Assembly (NCBI RefSeq): GCF_947331435.1
Contig: NZ_CAMZOF010000011.1
Coordinates: 186,001 to 250,000, forward strand
Direction of reading: 5' to 3'
Length of the DNA stretch: 64,000 nucleotides
Source of the DNA: Pelagibius sp. Alg239-R121
GTDB lineage: Bacteria > Pseudomonadota > Alphaproteobacteria > Kiloniellales > Kiloniellaceae
Positions 43,644-53,403 of this stretch are shown here, piece after piece. The notes beneath the pieces are model-generated. The model did not search any database. It was not told the origin of the DNA and worked only from the letters and a program-made list of their open reading frames with translations. Both the position numbers and the translations under genes were made by a program. Every line of letters starts with the position of its first letter. The stretch's first letter is position 1.

Positions 43644-46067
43644 TTACTTCGTCAGCCCCAGCTCCTGACATTGTTTCCACACACGCCAGGCGGTGTGCGG
43701 CATCGGCATATGCTTCACACCGAGATGCGAGAAGGCGTCGATGACCGCGTTCGAGAACGCGGGCACACCGCCGACATTCGGGCTTTCGCCAACACCCTTG
43801 GCACCGATCGGATGGTGCGGGCTCGGGGTCACCGTGAAGTCGGTTTCCCAAATCGGCGTTTCGACAGCCGTCGGCAGGAAGTAGTCCATCAGGCTGGCCC
43901 CCTGGACATTGCCGAGTTCGTCGTAAGCAATCTCCTGCCCCATTGCGATCCCAAAGGCTTCGGTCAGGCCGCCGTGCACCTGCCCTTCGATCACCATCGG
44001 ATTGATGCGGGTACCGCAGTCGTCCAGAGCGTAGAAACGCCGAATGGCAGACTCACCCGTGTCAATGTCGATGTCGATCACACAGAGGTAGGCACCGAAG
44101 GGGTAAGTCATATTGGGCGGGTCGTAGTAGTCGACCGCCTCCAGACCCGGCTCCATGCCTTCCGGCAGATTGTTGTAAGCAGCCCAGGCGATCTCCTTCA
44201 TGGTCGCCTCTTTCTCGGGCAGACCTTTGACCTTGAAGCGGTCGATCTCCCACTCCAGATCGCCCTCGGCGACCTCAAGCAAATGAGCGGCGATCTTCTG
44301 CGCCTTGGCCCGAATCTTCCGGCCCACACGCGCGGCCGCTGCACCGGCAACCGGAGTCGACCGGGATCCATAAGTGCCCAGACCGTAAGGCGCCGTGTCG
44401 GTGTCGCCCTCCTCGATGCCGATGTCTTCGGAGGGAATCCCGATCTCGGTGGCCAGGATCTGTGCATAGGTAGTTTCGTGTGCCTGCCCCTGCGACTTGG
44501 TGCCGAGCCTTGCGATGGCGCTGCCTGTCGGATGGACCCGGATCTCGCAGGAATCGAACATGGCCACGCCGAGGATATCGCAGTTACGGCTCGGACCCGC
44601 GCCGACGATCTCGGTGAAGAAGGCCACACCGATACCCATCAACGAGCGACTCTCGCCACGTGCCACCTTGTCCCGCTGCTCAGCCTGTTCCTTCCGCAGG
44701 CCGGCATAGTCGACCGCCTGCATCATCTGGTTCATAGCCGTGGGATAATCGCCGCTGTCGTATTCCCAGCCGAGCGCGGAGTTGTAGGGGAACTGGGCCG
44801 GCTGCACGAAGTTCTTCAGCCGCAGTTCAGCCGGATCCATCTCCAGTTTTTGAGCCAGCACGTCAATCATGCGTTCGATCATATAGGCCGCTTCGGTCAC
44901 CCGGAAGGAACAGCGGTAGGCCACACCACCCGGCGCCTTGTTGGTATAGACGCCGTCGACCGAAACATGGGCCACCGGGATATCGTAAGACCCGGTGCAG
45001 ATGTTGAAGAAGCCGGCCGGCCACTTGGTCGGATCGGCGCAGGCATCGAAGGCACCGTGATCGGCCAGTACATGACACTTCAGGCCGGTGATCTTGCCAT
45101 CTTTGGTCGCCGCCAGCTCGCCGGTCATATGATAATCGCGGGCAAAGGCGGTGGCCGAGAGATTCTCGATCCGGTCCTCGACCCACTTTACCGGAATACC
45201 CAGCACAATGGACGCGACGATCGAGCAGACATAGCCCGGATAGACACCGACCTTGTTGCCGAAGCCGCCGCCGATGTCAGGCGCAATCACGCGGATCTTG
45301 TGCTCTGGAATCCCGGACAGCAGGGACGCCACCGTACGCACCACATGGGGCGCCTGGAAGGTGCCATAGACCGTCAGCTCGCCCTTGATTTTATCCATCG
45401 AGGCGATCGAGGCACAGGTTTCCAGCGGCGAAGGGTGCACACGCTGGTAGGTGATCAGTTCCTTGACCGTCACCTCGGCGTCCGCAAGAGCTTTATCCGC
45501 CCCCTCCAGATCGCCGATTTCCCACTCGAAGATATGATTGTCGTGCTTGCGCAGGCCATGGGCACCCTCGGTCTTGCCCTGGATATCTTCACGCAGACAG
45601 ATCGCACCTTCGTCCATGGCCTTGAAGGCATCGACGATCGGTGGCAGTTCCTCGTAATCCACCTCGACCAGTTCTGCCGCGTCAGATGCAATGTAGCGGT
45701 CGTCGGCGACGACGAAGGCCACTTCCTGGTTTTGGAACAGCACCTTTTCTTCCGCCAGCACCGCCTGGACGTCACCGGCCAGAGTCGGCATGTAATGCAG
45801 ATTCAATGGTTTGAGATCGGCCGCGGTCAGGACCGCCTTGACCCCGGGCACCGCCAGCGCCGCTTCGGCATTGATGGATTTGATGCGGGCGTGGGCATAG
45901 GGACTGCGCACGAAGTCACCGAACACCATGCCCGGCAGTTTGACGTCATCGACGTAATTGCCGGCGCCCTGGATGAAGCGGACGTCTTCCTTACGCTTGC
46001 GGGCGGTACCGACACCACCTAGAGTCGCTTCGCGCTCTTCCAGCGTCATTGTCTGTGCATCACTCAT
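43644..46067 (-). CDS. coxL: carbon monoxide dehydrogenase large subunit, form I
   Basis: 807-residue molybdopterin subunit that oxidises CO to CO2. The active-site loop reads VAYRCSFR (382-389) with Cys386, which ligates copper in the Mo-Cu centre; this motif separates true CO dehydrogenases from the form II relatives. The catalytic Glu is Glu761 in GAKGVGESPNVGG. The start overlaps the coxS stop (TAATG) with GGAGGC upstream. Cytoplasmic, forming a dimer of heterotrimers with CoxM and CoxS at the membrane. Confidence 0.97.
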   Translation of the reverse strand: MSDAQTMTLEEREATLGGVGTARKRKEDVRFIQGAGNYVDDVKLPGMVFGDFVRSPYAHARIKSINAEAALAVPGVKAVLTAADLKPLNLHYMPTLAGDVQAVLAEEKVLFQNQEVAFVVADDRYIASDAAELVEVDYEELPPIVDAFKAMDEGAICLREDIQGKTEGAHGLRKHDNHIFEWEIGDLEGADKALADAEVTVKELITYQRVHPSPLETCASIASMDKIKGELTVYGTFQAPHVVRTVASLLSGIPEHKIRVIAPDIGGGFGNKVGVYPGYVCSIVASIVLGIPVKWVEDRIENLSATAFARDYHMTGELAATKDGKITGLKCHVLADHGAFDACADPTKWPAGFFNICTGSYDIPVAHVSVDGVYTNKAPGGVAYRCSFRVTEAAYMIERMIDVLAQKLEMDPAELRLKNFVQPAQFPYNSALGWEYDSGDYPTAMNQMMQAVDYAGLRKEQAEQRDKVARGESRSLMGIGVAFFTEIVGAGPSRNCDILGVAMFDSCEIRVHPTGSAIARLGTKSQGQAHETTYAQILATEIGIPSEDIGIEEGDTDTAPYGLGTYGSRSTPVAGAAAARVGRKIRAKAQKIAAHLLEVAEGDLEWEIDRFKVKGLPEKEATMKEIAWAAYNNLPEGMEPGLEAVDYYDPPNMTYPFGAYLCVIDIDIDTGESAIRRFYALDDCGTRINPMVIEGQVHGGLTEAFGIAMGQEIAYDELGNVQGASLMDYFLPTAVETPIWETDFTVTPSPHHPIGAKGVGESPNVGGVPAFSNAVIDAFSHLGVKHMPMPHTAWRVWKQCQELGLTK

Positions 46068-46564
46068 TATTCAGCCGCCTCCCGCGTTGTATCGTTCAGC
46101 TTGTTGGCCGCATAACGCACGGCTTTGACGATGTTCTGGTATCCGGTGCAGCGGCAGAGATTGCCTGAGATACCCCAGCGAATTTCCTCATCAGTGGGGT
46201 TTGGGTTTTCCTGCAGCAGCCGATGGGTGCGCATGATCATGCCAGGCGTGCAGAAGCCGCATTGCAGGCCGTGTTCCTGCATGAAACCTTCCTGGATCGC
46301 GTGCAGCGTGCCGTCAGCGGCAGCCATGCCCTCGACCGTCGTGATATCGGCGTTTTCGGCCTGAACCGCAAACAGGGTGCAGGATTTCACCGAGCGCCCA
46401 TCGAGATCCACCGTACAGGCGCCGCAATGACTGGTTTCGCAGCCGATATGCGGGCCGGTCAGCCCGAGATCTTCGCGCAGGAAGTGGATCAGAAGCGTTC
46501 GCGCCTCGACGTCGCCTTCGACCGTCTTGCCATTCACGGTCATTTTCACGTGTTTCTTGTTCAT
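46067..46564 (-). CDS. coxS: carbon monoxide dehydrogenase small subunit
   Basis: 165-residue iron-sulfur subunit with two [2Fe-2S] clusters. Plant-type ligands are in [15 protein letters not shown] and SVKSC; the second set is in QCGFCTPGM and [11 protein letters not shown]. It passes electrons from CoxL to the flavin of CoxM. The ATG has GGGAGG upstream. Confidence 0.96.
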   Translation of the reverse strand: MNKKHVKMTVNGKTVEGDVEARTLLIHFLREDLGLTGPHIGCETSHCGACTVDLDGRSVKSCTLFAVQAENADITTVEGMAAADGTLHAIQEGFMQEHGLQCGFCTPGMIMRTHRLLQENPNPTDEEIRWGISGNLCRCTGYQNIVKAVRYAANKLNDTTREAAE

Positions 46565-46616
46565 GCTTCGCGCCTCCCTGTCTGAGCGCCAGTTTTGCTG
46601 TTTGTTGCTCTGTGGA

Positions 46617-47480
46617 TCATTGGGCCCGCTCCTTGGCTTCTTCGATGGCCCGGCGCGTCATCACGCCCGCCATCTTGGTGCGGTATTCCGCCGGCCCGCG
46701 GCCATCTGACGCGGGTTCGGTAATGGATTCTGCCAGGGCCACGGCCTGATCGATGGTCGCCGCATCGAGTGCGGTTCCCACCAGAGCGTCGGATGCCGCC
46801 TGGGCGTAGAGCGGCGTATCCCCCACATTGGTAAGCGCGATCGACGCTGAGACACAGCTCCCGCCGTTCATCGACAGAATGACGGCTGCCGCGGCTGTCG
46901 CGTAATCGCCGACTTTGCGCTTCAGCTTTTTGTAAGCGTAGCCATGTCCCACCACAGGCTTTTCGAAGCGGACCCCGGTCAGGAGTTCACCGTCCTTCAA
47001 CTCCGTGAAGTAGGCTGCCTCGTAATAGTCTCGCGCATCGACTTCGCGTGTACCGTCCGGCCCCTGCAACAGATAGGTTGCGCCGAGGCACTGCATCAGC
47101 GCGGGCATATCATTGCCGGGATCGCCATTGGCGACATTGCCGCCGAGGGTGCCGCAGTAGCGCACCTGGGGGTCTGCGATCAGCAAGGCTGCCTCGCGAA
47201 TGATCGGGCAGTTCTCGGCCAGAACCTTGGAAGCGATCAATTCGGTCTGAGTGGTCATGGCACCGATGGTGATTGCGCCGCCATCCTCGGACACTCCCAC
47301 CAGACCGGCGACATCCTGCAGATCAACCAGATGCTCTGGAGCGGCCAAACGCAATTTCATCATCGGAATCAGGCTGTGTCCGCCCGCAATGACGCGCGCT
47401 TCGTCGCCGTGGGTCGAGAGCAAGCTCACGACCTCGCCTATCGAATTGGGACGGTGATATTCGAAATCGCCCGGAATCAT
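46617..47480 (-). CDS. coxM: carbon monoxide dehydrogenase medium subunit
   Basis: 287-residue FAD subunit. The flavin-binding motifs are AGGHSLIP and [16 protein letters not shown]. It passes electrons on to the quinone pool. ATG 47480 has GGAGG six bases upstream; seven extra codons are possible. First structural gene of the cox operon, about 525 bp downstream of the MHYT-LytTR regulator. Confidence 0.96.
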   Translation of the reverse strand: MIPGDFEYHRPNSIGEVVSLLSTHGDEARVIAGGHSLIPMMKLRLAAPEHLVDLQDVAGLVGVSEDGGAITIGAMTTQTELIASKVLAENCPIIREAALLIADPQVRYCGTLGGNVANGDPGNDMPALMQCLGATYLLQGPDGTREVDARDYYEAAYFTELKDGELLTGVRFEKPVVGHGYAYKKLKRKVGDYATAAAAVILSMNGGSCVSASIALTNVGDTPLYAQAASDALVGTALDAATIDQAVALAESITEPASDGRGPAEYRTKMAGVMTRRAIEEAKERAQ

Positions 47481-48005
47481 GCCAGCCTCCTCATCAGTCA
47501 AAGCTCCCTATGAACCCTATGTCGTTCGGACACGCGTAACGAGGGTTCGAGAAAGCTGCGGGAGAAGGACTTAACTGAATGGCGGCCATTGCCTGACCGC
47601 TTGGAACTTTCACCAAAATCAAGACACAGGTTTTCAGGCAGCGGTTTGAGGCGCCAGCCTGAAATAACGATTAGTGATGCGACTTGAGTTCAAAACATCC
47701 TCCCGGCCCGCTGGGGATTCTCGAATGTCCCTCTTTGCGTGCAGATGGTCAGGATTCATCCACAGCGCAGAACGGCCCGCTAGCAGAGCGGCACCAACAC
47801 CCCAGATTTTTTAATGAATGGCGGTTCGTGCGCACGAACGACGGAAGATTTTCCACGAGTCATGCGTACAGAATTGAGCGAAAAACCGGATACGCCATGA
47901 TCAATCACAACAATCGGAAAATGAGACATGTTATGTCTTATGCGTTGAATTGCCTATCAAAAGACGGTCGACCAAGTGTACGTACGCGCGACGTACATCC
48001 AAACC
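47481..48005. other. intergenic region upstream of coxM
   Basis: Holds the likely CO-responsive cox promoter (minus strand) and no convincing gene. Two structures are seen: an inverted pair GAACCCT / AGGGTTC (47512-47518, 47542-47548) just before coxM, and a perfect hairpin TGTACGT / ACGTACA (47977-47997) just after the regulator stop. A frame at 47684-48052 on the plus strand looks non-coding. Confidence 0.5.
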
Positions 48006-49157
48006 TCAACCCGCAAGAACCGCCTGCAAGCGCGTCACATTGCCCCGGCTGACCGGTACAACCCTGTGAGCCATGCTCCGAAGCAGGACGGCGCCGTTCT
48101 CGTTCTTACGTTCAAAGGATTCAATGGCTTCCAGATTGACGATATGACTTCTATGCACTCGCAGGAACTTACCGGAGTCCAGAAGGGATTCGAGTTCGGA
48201 GATGGAGAATGCGCAGAAGTAGCTCTGTTCGTTGGTAAAGATCTTGGTGTAACGGCCGTCAGCCTGAATGGCGGCTACCGTATCGGCGTCCAGAAACAGG
48301 GTCTTATTGTTGAGATCGACCGGGATCTTCACATCAGAGTTGATATGCGCCGCATGTTCCTGTCCTGTCCCTGCTTGATTCCCCTGCGCCGTTGCATCTG
48401 CGAGGCCCGGATTCAAGATCGAATGGTCGAGGCTGCTTGCGGTCTGCCGCTTCTGGCCGTCGGGCAGAACCGAAAGAATGGCGAAGCCCAGAATAAAGAA
48501 AGTGGTCAAGGCGACGATAATGGCCAGGGTCGAGGGGTCCAAAATGGGTTCGGCAACCGAGACCAGATACTCTAACGGTACGAAGGTCGCGGCCCCCATG
48601 GCAACATAATGCATGCCCGCCATTGCGAGCCCCATCACGATGGCGGCGCAGACGACCTGCCAGCGTTTTTTGTCGCGGGAGGCCAGATAAAGCGCCAGGG
48701 TCGAGGCGAGAACCCCGATCATAACCGAGGCGATGACCAGCCAGGGCGTATAGGCGATGCTGCAGTTGGCCCGGACCGCGGACATGCCGACGTAATGCAT
48801 GGTGGAAATGCCGCCGCCCATGGCGACGCCCGCGGCAGCCAGCTTTATCGTCGTCACGCGCCCGTAACTGATCAGCGCGAGACCGGCACCGGTCATCAGG
48901 ATCGAAACCAGGGCGGAAATCAAGGTGGTGAGGATGTCGTAATTGATGGTCACCGGCAGCTTTAGGGCCAACATTCCGATGAAGTGCATCGACCAGATAC
49001 TCACACCGATCGCGACTGCCGAGGCCGCCAGAATCGACTTGCGGACGACACCGGACAGCAGCACCATGCGCTCGACCATATGCAGGCCCGTGTAGGACCC
49101 GATAATCGCCACGGCGAGGGAAAGTGCAATCAGAGCCGGGTCGTACTGCACCAGCAT
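48006..49157 (-). CDS. coxC: MHYT-LytTR regulator, CoxC/CoxH-like
   Basis: 383 residues. Seven membrane helices carry three MHYT-type motifs (SMHFIGM, TMHYVGM, GMHYVAM), thought to bind copper and sense CO, NO or oxygen. A variable linker leads to a C-terminal LytTR DNA-binding domain (about 275-383, ending with FLRVHRSHIVNLEAIESFER). CoxC and CoxH of Oligotropha have this same architecture and lie beside the cox genes. So this membrane-bound protein probably activates the cox promoter in response to CO. ATG 49157; ribosome site weak. Confidence 0.88.
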   Translation of the reverse strand: MLVQYDPALIALSLAVAIIGSYTGLHMVERMVLLSGVVRKSILAASAVAIGVSIWSMHFIGMLALKLPVTINYDILTTLISALVSILMTGAGLALISYGRVTTIKLAAAGVAMGGGISTMHYVGMSAVRANCSIAYTPWLVIASVMIGVLASTLALYLASRDKKRWQVVCAAIVMGLAMAGMHYVAMGAATFVPLEYLVSVAEPILDPSTLAIIVALTTFFILGFAILSVLPDGQKRQTASSLDHSILNPGLADATAQGNQAGTGQEHAAHINSDVKIPVDLNNKTLFLDADTVAAIQADGRYTKIFTNEQSYFCAFSISELESLLDSGKFLRVHRSHIVNLEAIESFERKNENGAVLLRSMAHRVVPVSRGNVTRLQAVLAG

Positions 49158-49399
49158 CACGACGCACCATTATCCGTAAACTGCGGGCGATAGGTCGCTG
49201 CCGCCGTCATCTCTACTCCCCATTCCACCTCACGGACCGCCCGCCGGTCTTAATCGATGCCGCCGCTGTTTCGAGCCGATTTTCCCAAGATTACCACTGT
49301 TGCAGCGATTCCTGTAGTAAATCCCGATTGACGGCAAAGTGATCCCGCCAGCATAAGGAACCGCAAATGTGACAAAGGCAAAACGCGAGAGGGGTATTG

Positions 49400-49978
49400 A
49401 TGGCTTCACCGAGAGCCTGGCAGCGCATGTTAAGTGGCCGGCGGCTCAATCTGCTCGACCCCTCGCCTCTCGATATCGAGATTGAGGATATTGCTCAGGG
49501 CCTCTCCCGGGTGGCGCGATGGAACGGTCAGACCTCGGGCGACTGGGCCTTCAGCGTAGCACAGCATTCGATGCTGGTTGAGGATCTGGTCGGCAGGTTG
49601 AAGCCCGAGACACAGACCAAGTGGCTGCGCGCCGCCCTTTTGCACGATGCGCCCGAATACGTGGTCGGCGACATGATCACGCCCTTTAAATCGGCCATCG
49701 GTCCCGACTACAAAGACCTTGAAAACCGGCTTCTCGCCGCGGTCCACCTGCGCTTCGGTCTCCCTGCCGCAATCCCGCGGGACATTGCCCGCGATATCAA
49801 GCGCGCGGATCGGGCCGCTGCCTACCTTGAGGCCACCCAACTCGCGGGTTTTGCGCCAAGCGAGGCGAAGCGTCTCTTCGGCGACGCGGTCGAGGGCGAG
49901 GAAATACTGCTGGTTCCGATGGAGCCTGATGAGGCAAAGACGTCCTTCCTCTTGCGCTTCTCCGCGCTCACCGAATGA
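49400..49978 (+). CDS. HD-domain phosphohydrolase
   Basis: 192 residues. HD-type metal ligands are visible in VAQHSML, ALLHDAPEYVVGD and the late KRADRAAAYLEA. The pattern resembles YfbR-like 5'-deoxynucleotidases, but the substrate is not certain. ATG 49400 after GAGAGGGG. It stands alone, divergent from the MHYT regulator and upstream of hpnC. Confidence 0.8.
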   Translation: MASPRAWQRMLSGRRLNLLDPSPLDIEIEDIAQGLSRVARWNGQTSGDWAFSVAQHSMLVEDLVGRLKPETQTKWLRAALLHDAPEYVVGDMITPFKSAIGPDYKDLENRLLAAVHLRFGLPAAIPRDIARDIKRADRAAAYLEATQLAGFAPSEAKRLFGDAVEGEEILLVPMEPDEAKTSFLLRFSALTE

Positions 49979-50120
49979 CTCTCGCGAATGATCCGGCAGA
50001 TGTGCCTGTCACGACGGAGTTTGCGTCACGGTCCGCCACACGGTTAAACTCCCGCGGTCCGCGCGGCTCGAGCGCTGTTTGAACCGCAGACCGGCGAAAC
50101 TCTCAAGGCGAAAACGCTCC

Positions 50121-51041
50121 GTGCCGCATAGCCCCAAGCCACAGGCGATCCCAAGTTCGCCGACCGAACTGACTTCGGGCAAGACGGCGCGCGACGAAAA
50201 TTTTCCCGTCGGCTCCTGGCTGATCGAAGCCCGGCTGCGGCCTCATATCATGACCTACTACCGCTTCGCCCGGGCAGCCGACAACATCGCCGACAATCCG
50301 GATCTGGCGGCTGGCGACAAGATCTCGCTGCTCTCTCTCTTCGAAGATCGGCTGACCAATGCCGCGGACCGCGAAAAAGATGTGGTTGCGGACATGCGCC
50401 AGAGCCTTGCAGCAACGGCGATTGCGCCGGTGCGCTGCCTCGACCTGCTCTACGCCTTCATGCAGGACGCCCGTAAATCCCGGCGCGAATCCTGGGATGA
50501 CCTTCTGGACTATTGCCGTCTTTCGGCAAACCCCGTGGGGCGCTACCTGCTGGACCTGCATGGAGAGGAGCCGGCCGCCTATGTGGCATCCGATGCTCTG
50601 TGCAGCGCTTTACAGGTGCTCAACCACCTGCAGGACTGCGGCAAGGATTACCGGCAGCTCAATCGAGTCTACCTGCCGATGGACTGGCTGACATCGCAAG
50701 GCCTGACTGAAGAGGTTCTGCGCTCCGATCGGACACCACCGGCGCTCCGCCGGGTAATCAACCTTTGCCTGGACGGCGTCGACAGTCTGCTCGAAGACGC
50801 CGTTTCTTTACCCCGGCAGATGAAAAACCGAGGCCTCTCGATGGAGTCTGCGGTCATTTTGCGTCTGGCGCTGCGCCTTTCCGCGCGTTTGCGCAAAGAA
50901 GATCCGCTAGCAGTAAATGTTTCGCTTTCTAAATTAGATTTCTTGATTTGCGCATTGCGCGGCATCCTGGCGGTTCTCGCCGGCCGGCTGCTCGGATCCC
51001 GAAACGCCCCGGACATCGAAACGGCAGGACCTCATGGCTGA
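50121..51041 (+). CDS. hpnC: hydroxysqualene synthase HpnC
   Basis: About 306 residues; a squalene/phytoene synthase-fold enzyme that turns presqualene diphosphate into hydroxysqualene. Recognisable parts are ARDENFPVGSWLI, the first acidic motif ARAADNIADNPD, and LNHLQDCGKDYRQLNRVYLP. GTG 50121 is my choice; TTG 50079 would add 14 residues and neither has a strong ribosome site. The end overlaps hpnD by eight bases. The three hpn genes make squalene for hopanoids. Confidence 0.88.
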   Translation: MPHSPKPQAIPSSPTELTSGKTARDENFPVGSWLIEARLRPHIMTYYRFARAADNIADNPDLAAGDKISLLSLFEDRLTNAADREKDVVADMRQSLAATAIAPVRCLDLLYAFMQDARKSRRESWDDLLDYCRLSANPVGRYLLDLHGEEPAAYVASDALCSALQVLNHLQDCGKDYRQLNRVYLPMDWLTSQGLTEEVLRSDRTPPALRRVINLCLDGVDSLLEDAVSLPRQMKNRGLSMESAVILRLALRLSARLRKEDPLAVNVSLSKLDFLICALRGILAVLAGRLLGSRNAPDIETAGPHG

Positions 51042-51906
51042 CAGTTTCGATCTCCTGGAAACAACCGGCGGCGACCGGCCCGACGACTATGTCCGCGACC
51101 TGGTCCGACGGGCGGGCTCATCGTTTCTTTGGGGCATGAGGCTGTTACCGCCATCCCGACGGCGGGCAATGTATGGAATCTATGCTTTCTGCCGAGCGGT
51201 TGACGATATCGCGGACGGCACTGCCGAGGAAACGCGGAAATATGCGCAGCTCGAGGCCTGGCGGCAGGAAGTGCATATGCTCTTTGCAGGAAACCCGAAG
51301 CATCCGATCATGCGGTCCCTGCAGGAAGCTACAAGCGCATTCGAATTGCCGAAAGAGGAATTCCTGGCCGTGATCGACGGCATGGAAATGGACGTTCGAA
51401 CGCCGATCCGTGCACCTTCCAGAGAAGACTTCACCCTTTACTGCCGGCGCGTTGCCGGGTCAGTCGGTCTGCTTTCCGTCCATGCCTTCGGCGCCAGGGA
51501 CGGAGTTGCGCAAGAACTGGCGGTCATTGAAGGCGAGGCGCTTCAGATCACCAACATCCTGCGCGACCTCAAGGAAGACGCCGCCCGCGGGCGGCTCTAT
51601 ATCCCGCAGGAAATGCTGGAACAGCAGGGTATTTCAGATTTCGATCCGGCCTCCGTCCTCGCTCACCCGGAGTTCGCGACGGTTTACGCTGCCTTGTGCG
51701 CGGAGGCACGAACCCGCTTCGTGCGGGCGCGCGGCCTGATCCGGCAGGTTGAGGGCTCTGCCCTGCGGCCGGCCCGCCTTATGCTGGAACTCTACAGCCG
51801 GCTGCTCGATCGGTTGGAGGCCGTTGGCTGGCCGAACGGCGAGCAGAGAGTCCGCGTCCCAAGGCACGAGAAATTCCTGCTCATCCTGCGCTTCGGGCTG
51901 TTCTGA
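51034..51906 (+). CDS. hpnD: presqualene diphosphate synthase HpnD
   Basis: 290 residues, joining two farnesyl diphosphates. The two Asp-rich motifs are CRAVDDIADG and LRDLKEDAARGRLYIP; SSFLWGMRLLP near the N-terminus is typical of the family. It sits between hpnC (8-base overlap) and hpnE (3-bp gap). Confidence 0.94.
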   Translation: MADSFDLLETTGGDRPDDYVRDLVRRAGSSFLWGMRLLPPSRRRAMYGIYAFCRAVDDIADGTAEETRKYAQLEAWRQEVHMLFAGNPKHPIMRSLQEATSAFELPKEEFLAVIDGMEMDVRTPIRAPSREDFTLYCRRVAGSVGLLSVHAFGARDGVAQELAVIEGEALQITNILRDLKEDAARGRLYIPQEMLEQQGISDFDPASVLAHPEFATVYAALCAEARTRFVRARGLIRQVEGSALRPARLMLELYSRLLDRLEAVGWPNGEQRVRVPRHEKFLLILRFGLF

Positions 51907-51909
51907 ATT

Positions 51910-53181
51910 TTGAAACAGGTCCATGTCATCGGTGCCGGCCTGTCGGGCCTTTCCTGTGCCCTCCGCCTTAGCCGTGCAGGTGCAACGGTATCGCTTTACG
52001 ACGCGGCAGCCCAGGCCGGCGGCCGCTGCCGGTCTTATTGGGACGGTAAGCTCGACCGGCGGATCGACAACGGCAATCACCTGCTGCTCTCCGCCAATCA
52101 TGCGACGTTGGACTATCTCGGCGAAATCGGCGCCCGGAACCGCTTCGTCAGTCCCCCGCAGGCCAGCTTTCCCTTCGTCGATCTTTCGACCGGTGAACGC
52201 TGGACGATTTCGCCGGGCCCCAGTCCTATTCCCTGGTGGATCTTTCAAAGGGACCGGCGCGTTCCCGGCAGCCACCCGTTCGACTACATCTCGTTCCTCC
52301 AGCTCGCGGCGGCGCGCGCAGACATGACCGTCGCCGCTGCACTGCCGAAACGCAACCTGCTCTGGGACCGCTTTTGGCGCCCCTTCTGCACATCGGCGCT
52401 CAACACGGCGCCGGAAGAAGCCTCCGCTCAGCTTCTGTGGCGGACCATCAGGGAAACCTTCGCCAAAGGATCTGGGGCCTGCTTGCCGCTGGTGCCGAAA
52501 GATGGGCTCAGCGATAGTTTCGTCGACCCCGCACTAAGGATTATCCAGGCCAGCGGTAACTTCGTGCGCTTCAATCACCGGCTCCGCAGCTTTGAGTTCG
52601 ACGGCAGCCGGATTGTCACTCTCGACTTCGGCGACAGGCGGATCGAACTTGGCGCCAACGACATGGTCGTAGTTGCTCTGCCACCTGGAAATGCAGGACA
52701 GGTCCTGCCGGGCCTCAAGACTCCGGACGACAGCCGCCCAATCGTGAACGTCCACCTTCGGATCGATCTGGATTCCACGACCTCCCCGTTGTTGCCTCTC
52801 AATCTGCCGTTTCTGGGACTGACCGGTGGGTCTTTCGACTGGGTATTCCTCCGGAGGGACGTAGCCAGCTTGACGGTCAGTGCCGCCGCCGAACTGGCCG
52901 AGCAGCCGGCTGAACAGATTGCGCAGCAGGCCTGGGCAGAGACAGCGCAAGCACTGATGTTGGACCCCGCCACGGCCCACGAAGTCCGCGTGGTGAAAGA
53001 ACGTCGGGCGACCTTTGCACAAACACCGGCGGCCCTGAAACTGCGCCCTGGCGCCAGGACCGCTTGGCATAATCTTCTGCTCGCCGGCGATTGGACCGAT
53101 ACCGGCTATCCGGCCACGATCGAGAGCGCGGTACGCTCCGGCAACAATGCCGCTGCGCTGGCTGCGGAAATGCTGCGCTGA
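51910..53181 (+). CDS. hpnE: hydroxysqualene dehydroxylase HpnE
   Basis: 423-residue FAD enzyme that reduces hydroxysqualene to squalene. The dinucleotide motif VIGAGLSGLSCALRL begins at residue 6 and the C-terminal LLAGDWTDTGYPATIESAVRSG closes the flavin site. The conserved N-terminus leaves TTG 51910 as the only sensible start, three bases after the hpnD stop. No separate ribosome site is seen, so it probably depends on coupling. Confidence 0.92.
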   Translation: MKQVHVIGAGLSGLSCALRLSRAGATVSLYDAAAQAGGRCRSYWDGKLDRRIDNGNHLLLSANHATLDYLGEIGARNRFVSPPQASFPFVDLSTGERWTISPGPSPIPWWIFQRDRRVPGSHPFDYISFLQLAAARADMTVAAALPKRNLLWDRFWRPFCTSALNTAPEEASAQLLWRTIRETFAKGSGACLPLVPKDGLSDSFVDPALRIIQASGNFVRFNHRLRSFEFDGSRIVTLDFGDRRIELGANDMVVVALPPGNAGQVLPGLKTPDDSRPIVNVHLRIDLDSTTSPLLPLNLPFLGLTGGSFDWVFLRRDVASLTVSAAAELAEQPAEQIAQQAWAETAQALMLDPATAHEVRVVKERRATFAQTPAALKLRPGARTAWHNLLLAGDWTDTGYPATIESAVRSGNNAAALAAEMLR

Positions 53182-53403
53182 AGCTGTCTTTCGATAGAGC
53201 CTATGCGAAAATGTATAGGCCTGAACAAAAATGAAGATTTCCTTCGAACCGGCCTGACTTAAATCGAGTCCGGATGGAGGGAAATCAGGATTGAGACAAG
53301 CAGTCCCGTCCCGATATTTCTCCCAATCTGCACGGTGTAAACAGCGGCGTTGACGCAGATAAGCACGGATTGGGTTCCGGTCGCTCTAGGTATGGAGAAT
53401 AAG

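Noticed and set aside
43521-46022. 833-codon open frame antisense to coxL
   Set aside because: It mirrors the high-GC coxL gene, whose product is fully conserved with active-site motifs. The antisense product has the His/Gly/Arg-rich look of a shadow frame and no ribosome site.
47684-48052. 122-codon frame upstream of the cox operon
   Set aside because: No ribosome site and no recognisable content; it overlaps the end of the MHYT-LytTR gene on the other strand.
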